NCBI GenBank assembly: GCA_029243145.1
Contig: JAQWSQ010000211.1
Span: forward strand, 1 to 64,000
Direction: 5' to 3'
From: Planctomycetaceae bacterium
Lineage (GTDB): Bacteria > Planctomycetota > Planctomycetia > Planctomycetales > Planctomycetaceae
Length of the DNA: 64,000 nt
The translations under genes were made by a program, and so were the position numbers. Positions 9,456 through 19,107 of this stretch are shown in pieces. The notes beneath the pieces were generated by a model. The model had not been told where the DNA came from. It saw only the letters and a program-made list of their open reading frames with translations, and made no database searches. Numbering within the stretch: position 1 is the stretch's first letter; each line of letters opens with the position of its first letter.

Positions 9456-10331
9456 CTATGCCGCCCGTGTCTCTTCCCAATCGGCTGTCGCCAGACGACC
9501 AAAACGATCCACAAAACTGCTCTCCTCATTCGAAACATCGAAGTTCAAAAGCCAGCGACTCGCCAATCCATCAACGGTTGACTGCACGGACTCGGAAAAC
9601 CTCCATTGCTCTGACTGATTCAAGGAACGATCTTGCGGCACGAACCCGGCCGCGGAAATCGAACTTTGCAGAAATAATTTTGTGGTTTGTTGTAGGCGAT
9701 CAATGACATCGAATGCTTCTTCAGAAGAATCGACTTGATTCACCATGATCGATGTTCGGGACAATAAATTGGGCGATTGCTTGATGAATGTATAAGTGGC
9801 TGCGACTGCGGTTGGTTCCGACGTACAAACAAGCCAAGAGGAATCACAGCTTGAAATCAGTGACTGAACTTCTCCGCCAACCGTTCCGGGGAGGTCGAGA
9901 ATCAGAACATTAAATTTTCTCTGCCAGCTATTGATGGCCGACTGAAGTACTTGAGATTGACCGCTAAGTGCCGTTGTTAAGTTACTCACACCATTTCCCA
10001 GCAAAAACTGGATACCGTCAGGCCCCGGTGTCATAACTTCCTCGGCACTGCGAGCGCCCGTCAACAGATGAGAGAGAGTCCACGAATGCTGAAAGCCGGA
10101 GAGTAAATCATGAGAGGCGTTTCCATTCACGTCCCACACGCAGACTTTGTAACCGGCTTTGACAAATGCCCTTGCGGTTTGAATGGCCAACGTCGTTTTC
10201 CCAACACCACCTTTGGCGCTGGTGACTCCCAGAACTTTTGCCAACGGAGATTTGTCGCCAGCGATCTGTAAGTAGGAAGTCGAACGCCGTTGTTCCATCA
10301 GTGTTCGGAGGGCTTGTGCCTGATCGGCCAT
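9456..10331 (-). CDS. flhG: MinD/ParA-like flagellar number regulator FlhG
   Basis: I start at the ATG at 10331, where the product begins MADQAQALRTLMEQ. This avoids an unsupported overlap with flhF and gives 291 residues. The N-terminal helix resembles the FlhG/YlxH activation helix (the DQA.LR motif) that stimulates FlhF GTPase. A deviant Walker A, SAKGGVGKTT, follows near residue 36, then VLILDLPGTVGG as Walker B. FlhG ATPases limit flagellar number and work with FlhF at the pole. The usual DADLGLAN after the first strand reads DVNGNASH here, a mild divergence. It lies 46 bases downstream of flhF. Confidence 0.88.
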   Translation of the reverse strand: MADQAQALRTLMEQRRSTSYLQIAGDKSPLAKVLGVTSAKGGVGKTTLAIQTARAFVKAGYKVCVWDVNGNASHDLLSGFQHSWTLSHLLTGARSAEEVMTPGPDGIQFLLGNGVSNLTTALSGQSQVLQSAINSWQRKFNVLILDLPGTVGGEVQSLISSCDSSWLVCTSEPTAVAATYTFIKQSPNLLSRTSIMVNQVDSSEEAFDVIDRLQQTTKLFLQSSISAAGFVPQDRSLNQSEQWRFSESVQSTVDGLASRWLLNFDVSNEESSFVDRFGRLATADWEETRAA

Positions 10332-10377
10332 TTGAATTACCGGTTTCAACAAGGAAATATGGATGTGGAATTTATTT

Positions 10378-11586
10378 TTAGTGCAGAATGTCTCGACCGA
10401 GAATCCGTCGGGCGAGACGGTCGTAAAGGGCTGGTTCGATATCATCGGGGACATTTTGTCCCGTCGTCAGATAGCTAACCGGGAGGTCCAGTTCTCGATT
10501 CAACGAGAGAACAGCCCCCAAACTATCCGCCTCATCAAGCTTGGTGAGGATGAGTGAAGTCACATCGGCAGTGGCGAAGTTTCGGGCTGTTGATAAAAGA
10601 CTTTTCACACTTGCTGTGAGACTCATGACCAAGTGAACTTCATCGACGTTGGCAGCCGCGAGGAGTTGTTTCAATTCCTTGATCTTCAGTTCGTCTTTCG
10701 GGCTACGCCCTGCCGTATCGATCAGCACCAAATCCATGTCCGATAGTTCTTCCATTGCTTGTTGCATTTCTTGTGAATTCGTGACGACTTTCATCGGCAG
10801 ATCGATAATTTCTGCATAGGTACGAAGTTGTTCGACGGCCGCGATGCGATAGGTATCAACCGTCACGAGACCCATCTTGATTCCGTCGCGAAGACGAAAA
10901 TTTGCAGCAAGCTTGGCGATGGTGGTCGTTTTCCCAACACCGGTTGGACCGACCAAAGCCACCACTTTTTGCTGTTGAGCAACAATTTGAATCGGCCCAC
11001 TGCAATTGAGTTCTCGTTCCACCATGCCAGTCAACAAGTGACGGGCTCGCTTCGGGTTTTCAGAAATCAAAGCACCCGCTTCCTGTCGCAAGCGAAAAAT
11101 TAAATCACGAGCCAGACTTTCATCCAAATCGACATCAATCAATTCGGCATACAAGTCAAAGAGTTCCACGGGAACATCGACAGAAGAACTGACGATTTGT
11201 TGCTGGCCAATTTGTTCGAGCATCGATTGAATGGAGTTCAACCGTTCCTCGAGTGCGGAAAGTCGCGTGGGCTGTTGTGTCTCTTCTTCACGAATGGAGT
11301 CTGTCGCAACGGGCTCTCTCTGTTTCGATGGTGAATTCAACGGTTGCTCGTCGAATGATTCCAGATCGAAACCGGCAGAATTTGAAAAATCGATGGCAGC
11401 ACGTTCCCAGCGGGATCCAACACCGGCAGTCACTTCGATCTCCGTCTTGGTTTTGAACCACGCCAACAAACGATTTTGTGCGACTTCACGACTTTGCAGA
11501 ATCACGGCCTCATCGCCGATATCTTGTCGGACAAGATCCATCGCGGCTTCTAAAGACGCAGCTCGAAATGTTCTAATTTCAGACAT
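10378..11586 (-). CDS. flhF: Flagellar SRP-type GTPase FlhF
   Basis: The 402-residue protein has the N-terminal B domain (EIRTFRAASLEAAMDLVRQD), a variable Gln/Glu-rich linker of about 70 residues, a helical N domain, and the SRP G domain. The G domain shows GPTGVGKTTTIAKLAA (P-loop), DTYRIAAVEQLRTYA, LIDTAGRSPKD and LTKLDEADSLG. FlhF recruits early flagellar components, usually to the cell pole, as a GTP-dependent dimer switched off by FlhG. It is 18 bases downstream of flhA, so the two are probably cotranscribed. Confidence 0.93.
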   Translation of the reverse strand: MSEIRTFRAASLEAAMDLVRQDIGDEAVILQSREVAQNRLLAWFKTKTEIEVTAGVGSRWERAAIDFSNSAGFDLESFDEQPLNSPSKQREPVATDSIREEETQQPTRLSALEERLNSIQSMLEQIGQQQIVSSSVDVPVELFDLYAELIDVDLDESLARDLIFRLRQEAGALISENPKRARHLLTGMVERELNCSGPIQIVAQQQKVVALVGPTGVGKTTTIAKLAANFRLRDGIKMGLVTVDTYRIAAVEQLRTYAEIIDLPMKVVTNSQEMQQAMEELSDMDLVLIDTAGRSPKDELKIKELKQLLAAANVDEVHLVMSLTASVKSLLSTARNFATADVTSLILTKLDEADSLGAVLSLNRELDLPVSYLTTGQNVPDDIEPALYDRLARRILGRDILH

Positions 11587-11604
11587 AAATAGATCCTGAG
11601 TCTC

Positions 11605-13752
11605 TTATGTGACCGTTTCGGCCACTGTCGTTTGTAAGGTATTTTGTGATATTATATTTTGGCCGAAGATCTGTTTGTAGATATGAATTTCAGTATCACG
11701 ACCGATTTCCTGACGCGCTAAAACTCCCAGCCGTGGTAAGCGATTTCGAGTTAAACGCTTGAGTGCCGGGCGAAGTTCCGCATCGCAGATGAGGACTGGA
11801 GAAAAACCATCGGTAATCATTTGCCCGACCCGTTGATTCAACTCAATCAGCAGTAACTGTTCGCGTTCGCGTGTGATTCGCAAGAAGGGAGTGTTGTCAT
11901 CCCAAGCGACCAGAGGCAGTAACGATTCCTCAAGCTGAGTGCCTAGTTCGAGTGCCGTTAATCGACGATTTTCATCGCGATAATATTCGGTAATACTGCC
12001 GGCCAGTCTTCTGCGAACCAACTCAGCGAGAGGGCCCGACTGATGGACTCGCGTGCTGTAATCTCCCATCGTTTGCAAAATGGTTTCCAAATCGCGAATG
12101 GGAACACGTTCTTCCAATAGCGAAGTCAGCACCTGATGTATTTTGACAGTATTGATAACATTCGGAACCAGTTCTTCCACCATTCGTGGTGCTTTTTTCT
12201 TCAGGCGATCGAGCAGTTCGTGAACTTGCTGACGAGTGAGCAGTTCTGCGGCATGATCATGGACAACTTCGGCAAAGTGAATGATGAGGGCTGTCGAAGG
12301 TTCAACCACACGATACCCGTATGATCTTGCCGTCTCTGACTGGCGAGACTCGATCCATTTTGCCCGTAACAAATCGCTACTGGTCTGCAATTCGATCCCA
12401 GCGATTTGGCGAGTGGTTTGAGGCGTTTCGAGTGCGAGAAAACCATCGGGATATGCGGTCCCTCGTGCGAACTCCACCCCTTTGATGCGAATCCGGTATT
12501 CATGTCGGTCGAGACTCAGATCGTCTCGAATCTGAACGCGGGGAACGATGAGCCCCAACTCTTCCGCGATTTGCTGCCTTAGATTTGCCAGACTTTTCAA
12601 CAAATCGCCGTGCTCTTGTTTTGTTAGTTTCAGCAATCCCAGACCTAACGACAGTACCAGCGGTTCCACATGCAGCCGATCAAAGAGATCCGATTTCGGT
12701 TCGACTGTAGGGTTCGTAGAGCCTTCTGGTGTCGATGGATTCGCCTCAGAATCATTGGATGTCTCTGCCTGTGGAGTTTTGATGAAGTTTGCCATCAACA
12801 AGCATCCTCCCGCCAAGCTCAGTAGTGGAATCATGGGAAGTCCCGTGAATGCTAAACCACCTAGCAAAACGGCAGAATAATTGAGAGCTGCTGGAGATTG
12901 CAGCAGTTGTGAGGAGACGTTCTGCGAGAGATTCGAATCGGCAGAACTGCGAGTGATCAGAAATCCGGTCGCCAAGGCAATCAGAAATGCCGGAATCTGT
13001 GAAACCAGTCCATCGCCGATTGTCAGAGTTGTAAAGATTTCTGCCGCTTCCGAAATCCCCATCGAATTCTGGACAAGCCCGATATACAAGCCACCAAGAA
13101 CATTAACGACAGTGATCGCCATTCCCGCCAGTGCATCGCCGGTCACGAATTTTCCGGCACCATCCATGGCTCCGTAAAAGTCAGCCTGCTCGGAGAGTTC
13201 TTCGCGACGACGATGAGCTTCCTGCTGATCAATCAGACCGGCATTCAAATCGGCGTCGATGGCGAGTTGTTTACCGGGAAGTCCATCGAGAGTAAATCGG
13301 GCGGCCACTTCACTGATTCGTGACGCCCCCCGAGTGATGACCAGAAATTGAATCAGGAGGAGGATCATGAAAATGACCATCCCGATCACCAGATTTCCGC
13401 CCGCCACAAAATCACCGAACGAGCGAATCATTCCACCCGCTGCGTCCAGACGTTCCGTGGCTCCATGCGTCAAAATCAAACGTGTCGAAGCGATGTTGAG
13501 GACCAGTCGAGTGAGCGTTGTTCCCAGCAGCAAAACAGGAAATACATTGAAGTCGAGCGGCTTGCGGACATGAATTGCGGTCAGCAGAATCATCACGGCT
13601 GCGGTCATATTTCCCACCAGCAACAAGTCCATCAGGACTGTTGGGATCGGGATCACCAAGAGGCCAATGGCCATGATGATCATTACAGGAAATAGGACGC
13701 CCAGATGCTCCAATCGTTTTGACGGAACGTGGGACGACGCAACGGATGGCAT
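11605..13752 (-). CDS. flhA: Flagellar type III export gate protein FlhA
   Basis: The frame is open to 13893, but the ATG at 13752 follows GGAGG at 6 bases and begins the conserved part, giving 715 residues, normal for FlhA. About eight membrane helices fill residues 20-330. Between them is the conserved cytoplasmic FHIPEP-type loop (ARFTLDGLPGKQLAIDADLN and DFYGAMDGAGKFV). A linker of about 40 residues rich in Ser/Glu/Pro leads to the soluble C-terminal domain that docks chaperone-substrate complexes. FlhA is the proton-coupled export gate at the flagellar base. It is the first gene of flhA-flhF-flhG-fliA. Confidence 0.95.
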   Translation of the reverse strand: MPSVASSHVPSKRLEHLGVLFPVMIIMAIGLLVIPIPTVLMDLLLVGNMTAAVMILLTAIHVRKPLDFNVFPVLLLGTTLTRLVLNIASTRLILTHGATERLDAAGGMIRSFGDFVAGGNLVIGMVIFMILLLIQFLVITRGASRISEVAARFTLDGLPGKQLAIDADLNAGLIDQQEAHRRREELSEQADFYGAMDGAGKFVTGDALAGMAITVVNVLGGLYIGLVQNSMGISEAAEIFTTLTIGDGLVSQIPAFLIALATGFLITRSSADSNLSQNVSSQLLQSPAALNYSAVLLGGLAFTGLPMIPLLSLAGGCLLMANFIKTPQAETSNDSEANPSTPEGSTNPTVEPKSDLFDRLHVEPLVLSLGLGLLKLTKQEHGDLLKSLANLRQQIAEELGLIVPRVQIRDDLSLDRHEYRIRIKGVEFARGTAYPDGFLALETPQTTRQIAGIELQTSSDLLRAKWIESRQSETARSYGYRVVEPSTALIIHFAEVVHDHAAELLTRQQVHELLDRLKKKAPRMVEELVPNVINTVKIHQVLTSLLEERVPIRDLETILQTMGDYSTRVHQSGPLAELVRRRLAGSITEYYRDENRRLTALELGTQLEESLLPLVAWDDNTPFLRITREREQLLLIELNQRVGQMITDGFSPVLICDAELRPALKRLTRNRLPRLGVLARQEIGRDTEIHIYKQIFGQNIISQNTLQTTVAETVT

Positions 13753-13981
13753 CCGTGCCTCCGAACTTAAAAAAGGGAAGGATTGTCGATGTTTAAAGTG
13801 TTTTGAGATCAGGACGATCTCAATGAGGTGAGGGCTGACTTGTATGGCATCGTGAAAACCCTGTCTATATTTGTCAGGCTGTTTTCGCTTCACTGTTCAA
13901 GGGATTAAAAATATTACAAACTGTGGCCTCTCTTTCACTTAACGACTCTGTTTCTTCCGCCAGGCTTCCCGCGAATTTCCG

Positions 13982-14848
13982 ATGAATCAACCATCTTCAA
14001 AGCCTCCTAATCATTCGAACAATGATTCGAATCACATTCTTCGACAGACGCTAATCAGTCTTGCGAATTGTCTCAAAGTGGGAACCTCATGTGACTTACC
14101 GAGACAAGAGTTATCGAGGATTTCAGCGGGGAGAAAATGGGACCGTGCTCAATTCACAATCTGGGTCAATGACACACAATTGGCAAACGAAGAGATCTGG
14201 GAGTTTTCCGAGGGAGAAGTTGTCACGCTGGAATTGATTGTGAACAAGTCGTCCGAGAGCCAGAGTGTGTCGATCACTGTTCCAGTGGGACAAATTGAAC
14301 CGAAACAAGTGGATCAATTGAGAAAGCTTTGGTCTCCATCTCGACTCAATCACGAAGGTACGAATTTCATTCTCATCGGGATGCCGGGAACCGGAAAATC
14401 GACCATCGGGAAGAGACTGGCAAAACGCCTATCACGACCATTTTATGACTTGGATGACCTGATTCAGTCAGATTCAAAAAAGTCGCTGGAAGAGATGATT
14501 CAACAGGTCGGATTCGAGCAGTTTCTCGATCAGGAAGCAGAAGCCGCGATGAACTTCACACAACATAATTCCATCTTGGCAACGGGCGGAAGTGTTGTTT
14601 ACCGACCAGCGGCGATGCTGTCACTTCAAGATCGAGGAACAATCATCTACTTACATACGCCAATTCCTGAGCTAAGAAACCGACTTTCTGATCTGAAGCA
14701 ACGGGGAGTCGTCTTGGAGGATTCGCAATCTTTGGAGCAACTCTACCAGCAGCGCGAACCCTTTTATGAATGCTATTACGACATCAAAATCGAAACCTCC
14801 CAAATGACTCTTGACCAAACTGTGGATCGGATCATTCGCGAGATTTAA
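13982..14848 (+). CDS. aroK: Shikimate kinase with N-terminal extension
   Basis: The C-terminal 165 residues are a complete shikimate kinase: P-loop GMPGTGKSTIGKRLA near residue 135, DLDDLI for magnesium and shikimate, and ATGGSVVYRP as the glycine-rich shikimate site, followed by an LQQREPFYE-type Arg lid segment. It phosphorylates shikimate at the 3-OH in the chorismate pathway. The first 120 residues are extra: a Ser/Asn-rich start, then a region with FTIWVNDTQLANEEIWEFSE that could be a small beta domain. Family members are usually 160-190 residues, so this one is clearly longer. The frame is continuous. Divergent from flhA. Confidence 0.85.
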   Translation: MNQPSSKPPNHSNNDSNHILRQTLISLANCLKVGTSCDLPRQELSRISAGRKWDRAQFTIWVNDTQLANEEIWEFSEGEVVTLELIVNKSSESQSVSITVPVGQIEPKQVDQLRKLWSPSRLNHEGTNFILIGMPGTGKSTIGKRLAKRLSRPFYDLDDLIQSDSKKSLEEMIQQVGFEQFLDQEAEAAMNFTQHNSILATGGSVVYRPAAMLSLQDRGTIIYLHTPIPELRNRLSDLKQRGVVLEDSQSLEQLYQQREPFYECYYDIKIETSQMTLDQTVDRIIREI

Positions 14849-14862
14849 CAAACTGAACTGAA

Positions 14863-17800
14863 TTATTGTTGGTGGTCTTGTAACGACCGTAGATACGACA
14901 ACAGATGGCGCAGTTCGTCCGACGACAGTTGTTTGTGGATCCCTTGAGGCATCACAGACACGGGAGATTGTTTGAGCAATTCGACTTCGGATCGAGAAAT
15001 ACGAATCGTTCGACGATCTGTGGTGATCAGGATAATTTCAGTCGCTGTCTCTGATTGAATCACGCCGCTATAACTACGGCCTGAGTCGGTGACGATCGTG
15101 TACGCTTCGTAACCGCGTGCGAAACTCGCGCTCGGAAAGACAATCGCCTCTAAAAGATCTCGCTCGCTGCGAATGCGACCAATTTGCGATAAATCAGGGC
15201 CAACTTGACCACCCTCGTTTTCGATCCGATGACATCCAGAACAAGCCGCCTTTCGGCTGAAGAAAATTCGTTTTCCATGTCCGGGTTCTCCCTCATTAAG
15301 TTGCGGCAGCATGGACGTCAACGTTTGCTGACGTTCTTTGATCACTGTCTCCCGACTGGCGATCACATCGGCTATCAATTCCTTGACTCGAATTATCGAA
15401 GACTGTTTATTCCAATCTGCAAGTTCGCCCTCAGAAAACCGATCAGACGCGATTTGCTTGAGAATGCTTTTCAGGTAAGACACTTGGAGTTTTGACGAAG
15501 AGGATGTCATCAACGGCTTAAAAGCAGGAAGAGTATGAGCCGGCGCTGCTGGCAATTTCGAGGAGAGAATTTCAATTTGATGATCAGACAGTTTCGGGAA
15601 ACTCACGAGAGTTTCGGCAGCAGCCAGCGAAGAAAGCGTTTGCTCGTGATCGACTAAAAGTCGCAACAGAAATTCCAGGCAAGAGTCAGGAACGGGATCC
15701 AAACGGGGTGCGATGGCAGTCAGCGCAGCGAGACCGATTTGCTCATCGGATTGATACGCCTGAAAGATCTCAAGAATTTTTTGGTCAAAGTCTGGCGAAT
15801 TGGTTTTTCGGATCAAACGCATTGTCTGCAAGAGAATGTCTTCAGATGAATCATCAAGCCCTGGATTCAAGGCGGTGGACCAAGTTTTGTCAAGTTGATT
15901 GAGTGCGACGAAGTCGAGAGTTTCTAACAAAAAGCGACGGACATCATCTGAAGTGGACGGTTGTTCCAATACGTCTTTCACTGTCGAAGAAACTTCCTGT
16001 CGATCGAACGTCGCTGGCAAGAAACCACGCAGTAGATCTTGCTGATCCTTCGACAAGTCAGGTTGCGAAAACCATTCAGAGAGTTGGTCACGCGTTGCCG
16101 CAATCCACTCTGGATGTTGCTCGATGACCCGCAAGGCTTCTTTCTGTAGCAATTGATCACTCGAAGAGAGCAGCGTAAAGACATCGGCAGAAGTGAGTGT
16201 CGCATTCGCTCGTTGGGAAAGAACGATCAGCGAGGCTCGTCGAATCGCGGGGCTCTCGTGATTTAAACCGAACTGAAGCGACTCTCGATGTCCGACTTTC
16301 AACAGGGCATGCACAACCGTATGTTCGAGGTGACGATCAACCTGCGGGTTTTCCAAAGCTTTGAGCAAAGAGAGGGTCAAATCCCGTTTGGCTGAGTCTG
16401 AGAATGTTTTTTTGCTTTTCACCAATATATCTTCGATACTTCGAGCGGCAACTCGTTGAACATGATGATTTGGAGAAGACAACAGAGGCACAATCAAATC
16501 GAGCGATTCAATATCAGAAGAAAGATCGGCGAGCACTTTTAGCGCGACCTGACGAACCGATTCTGATTCGTCCTGCAGGAAATCCATCATGTAAGCGGAT
16601 TCATACGCTGTGAAAACATCGGCACTGATCCGTGAAATTCCCCAAAGATAATTGCGACGAAATGTTTCTGACTGCTTCGACCAGGAAATCGACTTAGCAA
16701 AGCTTAATGCACGGCCACGATCCCCGCCAAAATGAAGTGCCAACTTGTCAATCGCCAGTTCGCGAACTGCTGGACGAGAGTCGTCGAGATAGTTAGCCAA
16801 CTCAGTTGTACTCAATTCCTTCCAGTCGATGGATTGACCGCGAGGGTCGGCAATTTGATGAGCACCAGTTTTGCGGATGCGGTAGATGGCACCTTTCAAA
16901 TCGGGTTTGGCGATTTGCGACTCCGGGCAGCCAATTCGAAACCACCCCCCCGTATCAATGACCAACAAACTTCCGTCAGCATCTTCGATGACATCAGTCG
17001 GGTGAAAGTCGGGATTCGCTGAAACGAGGAAATCCTCTTCTGTTGATGTCCAGGTACTTCCGGCCGGCGTCAGAATTGATCGAACAATTCGCTGTGTATT
17101 AAAAACCGAAATGAAATAGTTGTCCTGATATTCATCTCCGAATTGTGTGGACCGATATCGCGTGGTCCCCGAGACGGCCACATGGCCGAGTGACGAAATC
17201 GGCGAAAGCAGTGACCCGGTGTGATCGAACTCTGCCACGCAATCACCTTGGTCTTCTCGCGGATAAACTCCGTCAGGCAACCAATGAACGAGAGCATCGA
17301 CGCGCGGACGACCGAACAGAATATTAACCGTCCCAACCACTTCACCCGTCTCAGAGAAATCGACTTCGACGGGATTATCCATGCCGCCGCCACAAAATGT
17401 TTTCAGATCGCTGCCGTCGGGTCGGCAGGAAAAGATTCGAGCCGCTTTCCCTTTGCTGAGAATCTGTCCCGTCTCATCCTGAAACTCGTGACCATGACGA
17501 CCATCGCACCAGAAAATCCGACCGCTTGGAGACAGAAAACAGCCATGAACGCTGGCGGCATTGCCACTGAAACCAAATGTACCCGCCAAGATCTCTCGGA
17601 CATCGGCGACGCCATCGTCATCGGTATCCTGCAATCTCCAGATGTAAGGAGGACTGGCAACGTACAGAGAATCGCGGTACCACAGAGCGCCCATCGGCAG
17701 CGTCATTTTGTCTGCAAAGATCGTGCTTCGATCAAACTTGCCATCACCGTTGGTGTCTTCCAGACACCGGATCATGTTGGGTGGTGTTTCCAATAAATCA

Positions 17801-18006
17801 TCGGCACGAAGATTGAGCCCGGCACTTTCTGCAATATAGAGTCGCCCTCGGTGATCGAATCCCCCCATCATTGGATGTTCGACCAAAGGAGACTCCGCGA
17901 CGACCTCAATCTCGAATCCTGAAGGAACGCGTGGAAGCGAATTCTGGGCATCTCCCACTGAAAGCGCAGGTAGAGACAACACTAACGTCAGTAACAAATA
18001 TCGCAC
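14863..18006 (-). CDS. PVC-type secreted heme-binding CxxCH protein with propeller and HEAT repeats
   Basis: I choose the GTG at 18006. It has a GGAG Shine-Dalgarno 7 bases upstream and puts a Sec signal peptide (VRYLLLTLVLSLPALSVGDA) at the N-terminus, whereas the longer frame from 18126 would overlap ispH. The protein is 1047 residues. Residues 25-400 are an NHL/sorbosone-dehydrogenase-like beta-propeller, 420-850 an array of HEAT-like helical repeats, and the C-terminus a cytochrome c domain with CSGCH and a later Met ligand region. This layout is a planctomycete hallmark. It probably acts as a periplasmic dehydrogenase passing electrons to its own heme; the substrate is unknown. Confidence 0.9.
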   Translation of the reverse strand: MRYLLLTLVLSLPALSVGDAQNSLPRVPSGFEIEVVAESPLVEHPMMGGFDHRGRLYIAESAGLNLRADDLLETPPNMIRCLEDTNGDGKFDRSTIFADKMTLPMGALWYRDSLYVASPPYIWRLQDTDDDGVADVREILAGTFGFSGNAASVHGCFLSPSGRIFWCDGRHGHEFQDETGQILSKGKAARIFSCRPDGSDLKTFCGGGMDNPVEVDFSETGEVVGTVNILFGRPRVDALVHWLPDGVYPREDQGDCVAEFDHTGSLLSPISSLGHVAVSGTTRYRSTQFGDEYQDNYFISVFNTQRIVRSILTPAGSTWTSTEEDFLVSANPDFHPTDVIEDADGSLLVIDTGGWFRIGCPESQIAKPDLKGAIYRIRKTGAHQIADPRGQSIDWKELSTTELANYLDDSRPAVRELAIDKLALHFGGDRGRALSFAKSISWSKQSETFRRNYLWGISRISADVFTAYESAYMMDFLQDESESVRQVALKVLADLSSDIESLDLIVPLLSSPNHHVQRVAARSIEDILVKSKKTFSDSAKRDLTLSLLKALENPQVDRHLEHTVVHALLKVGHRESLQFGLNHESPAIRRASLIVLSQRANATLTSADVFTLLSSSDQLLQKEALRVIEQHPEWIAATRDQLSEWFSQPDLSKDQQDLLRGFLPATFDRQEVSSTVKDVLEQPSTSDDVRRFLLETLDFVALNQLDKTWSTALNPGLDDSSEDILLQTMRLIRKTNSPDFDQKILEIFQAYQSDEQIGLAALTAIAPRLDPVPDSCLEFLLRLLVDHEQTLSSLAAAETLVSFPKLSDHQIEILSSKLPAAPAHTLPAFKPLMTSSSSKLQVSYLKSILKQIASDRFSEGELADWNKQSSIIRVKELIADVIASRETVIKERQQTLTSMLPQLNEGEPGHGKRIFFSRKAACSGCHRIENEGGQVGPDLSQIGRIRSERDLLEAIVFPSASFARGYEAYTIVTDSGRSYSGVIQSETATEIILITTDRRTIRISRSEVELLKQSPVSVMPQGIHKQLSSDELRHLLSYLRSLQDHQQ

Positions 18007-18073
18007 GGCGGACTCCGTGATCGCAGGTTGGATTCGTCGCTCATCAAGTCGAGCGGGCGACGTTGACAGTCTG

Positions 18074-19015
18074 TCAACTACCAGTTTGCAGTATCCGCAG
18101 CTCTTTCGGAAGCGGAAAATTGACATTCTCTTCTCGAAGCACTTCTTCGCGAATTGTGGCCGAGTATTCGTTCACGAGATGATCGACCACTTCTTGGACG
18201 ACTATTTCAGGAGCGCTTGCTCCTGCCGTGATCAGAACGGTCTCAATTCCCTCGAACCATTCCGCTTTAAGTTCATTTTTACCATCAATCAAATAAGCCG
18301 GCTTAGCGAGCGTCTTGCCAATTTCCATCAATCTGCGGGAATTGGAACTGTTTTGACTACCGAGCACCAGTAATAAGTCAGTTTTCGGGACCAGTTGATC
18401 GACTGCATGTTGCCGATTTGTGGTTGCGTAACAAATGTCTTCTTTGGGGGGAGAGACGATTTGAGGATAGCGATTTCTCAGAGCTTCAATCACCTGACTC
18501 GCTTCTTCGACACTCAATGTGGTTTGAGTGAGATAAGCCAATTTGTCATCGGGACCGAACGGTAAGTCATTCACTTCTTCGGGAGTTTCCACGAGTGTGA
18601 TCGATTCGGACGCTTCTCCCATCGTGCCGATCACTTCATCGTGCCCTTCATGCCCGATCAAAATAATGTTGTAGTGCTCCCGCGCATATTTGACGGCCTC
18701 CAAATGAACCTTGGTCACTAATGGACAAGTGGCATCAATGGTTTGCAGATTCCTCTCTTTTGAAATTTTTCGAATTTCTGGAGAAACACCATGCGCACTA
18801 AACAGCAATATCGAGCCTTCGGGAACTTCTTCGACGGTATCGACAAAAACGACACCTTGATCGATAAAACGCTCGACCACGTATTTGTTATGCACAATTT
18901 CGTGATACACGTAAATCCCGTCACCAAACAACTTCAGAGCTTGGTCGAGACACTCGATTGCCATGTTGACGCCGGCACAAAAGCCGCGCGGATTCGCCAG
19001 AATAATTTCCATCAA
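18074..19015 (-). CDS. ispH: 4-hydroxy-3-methylbut-2-enyl diphosphate reductase (LytB)
   Basis: The 313-residue protein starts MMEIILANPRGFCAGVNMAI, the classic IspH N-terminus with the first cluster Cys. The other conserved cysteines appear in DATCPLVTKVH and DICYATTNRQ, and SQNSSNSRRL and TAGASAPEIVVQ are family motifs. It reduces HMBPP to IPP and DMAPP with a [4Fe-4S] cluster, the last step of the MEP pathway. Full length. It lies 67 bases upstream of the heme-protein GTG on the same strand, and 92 bases after the stop of the disrupted glmS. Confidence 0.96.
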   Translation of the reverse strand: MMEIILANPRGFCAGVNMAIECLDQALKLFGDGIYVYHEIVHNKYVVERFIDQGVVFVDTVEEVPEGSILLFSAHGVSPEIRKISKERNLQTIDATCPLVTKVHLEAVKYAREHYNIILIGHEGHDEVIGTMGEASESITLVETPEEVNDLPFGPDDKLAYLTQTTLSVEEASQVIEALRNRYPQIVSPPKEDICYATTNRQHAVDQLVPKTDLLLVLGSQNSSNSRRLMEIGKTLAKPAYLIDGKNELKAEWFEGIETVLITAGASAPEIVVQEVVDHLVNEYSATIREEVLREENVNFPLPKELRILQTGS

Positions 19016-19107
19016 ATTCTCGTGTTGAGACGGGGACCGTACAAACCTGATAATTTATTCTAGTCCGCTCGACCACAACTCGAAAGTCCATGCTATAGAG
19101 TTTGGGC

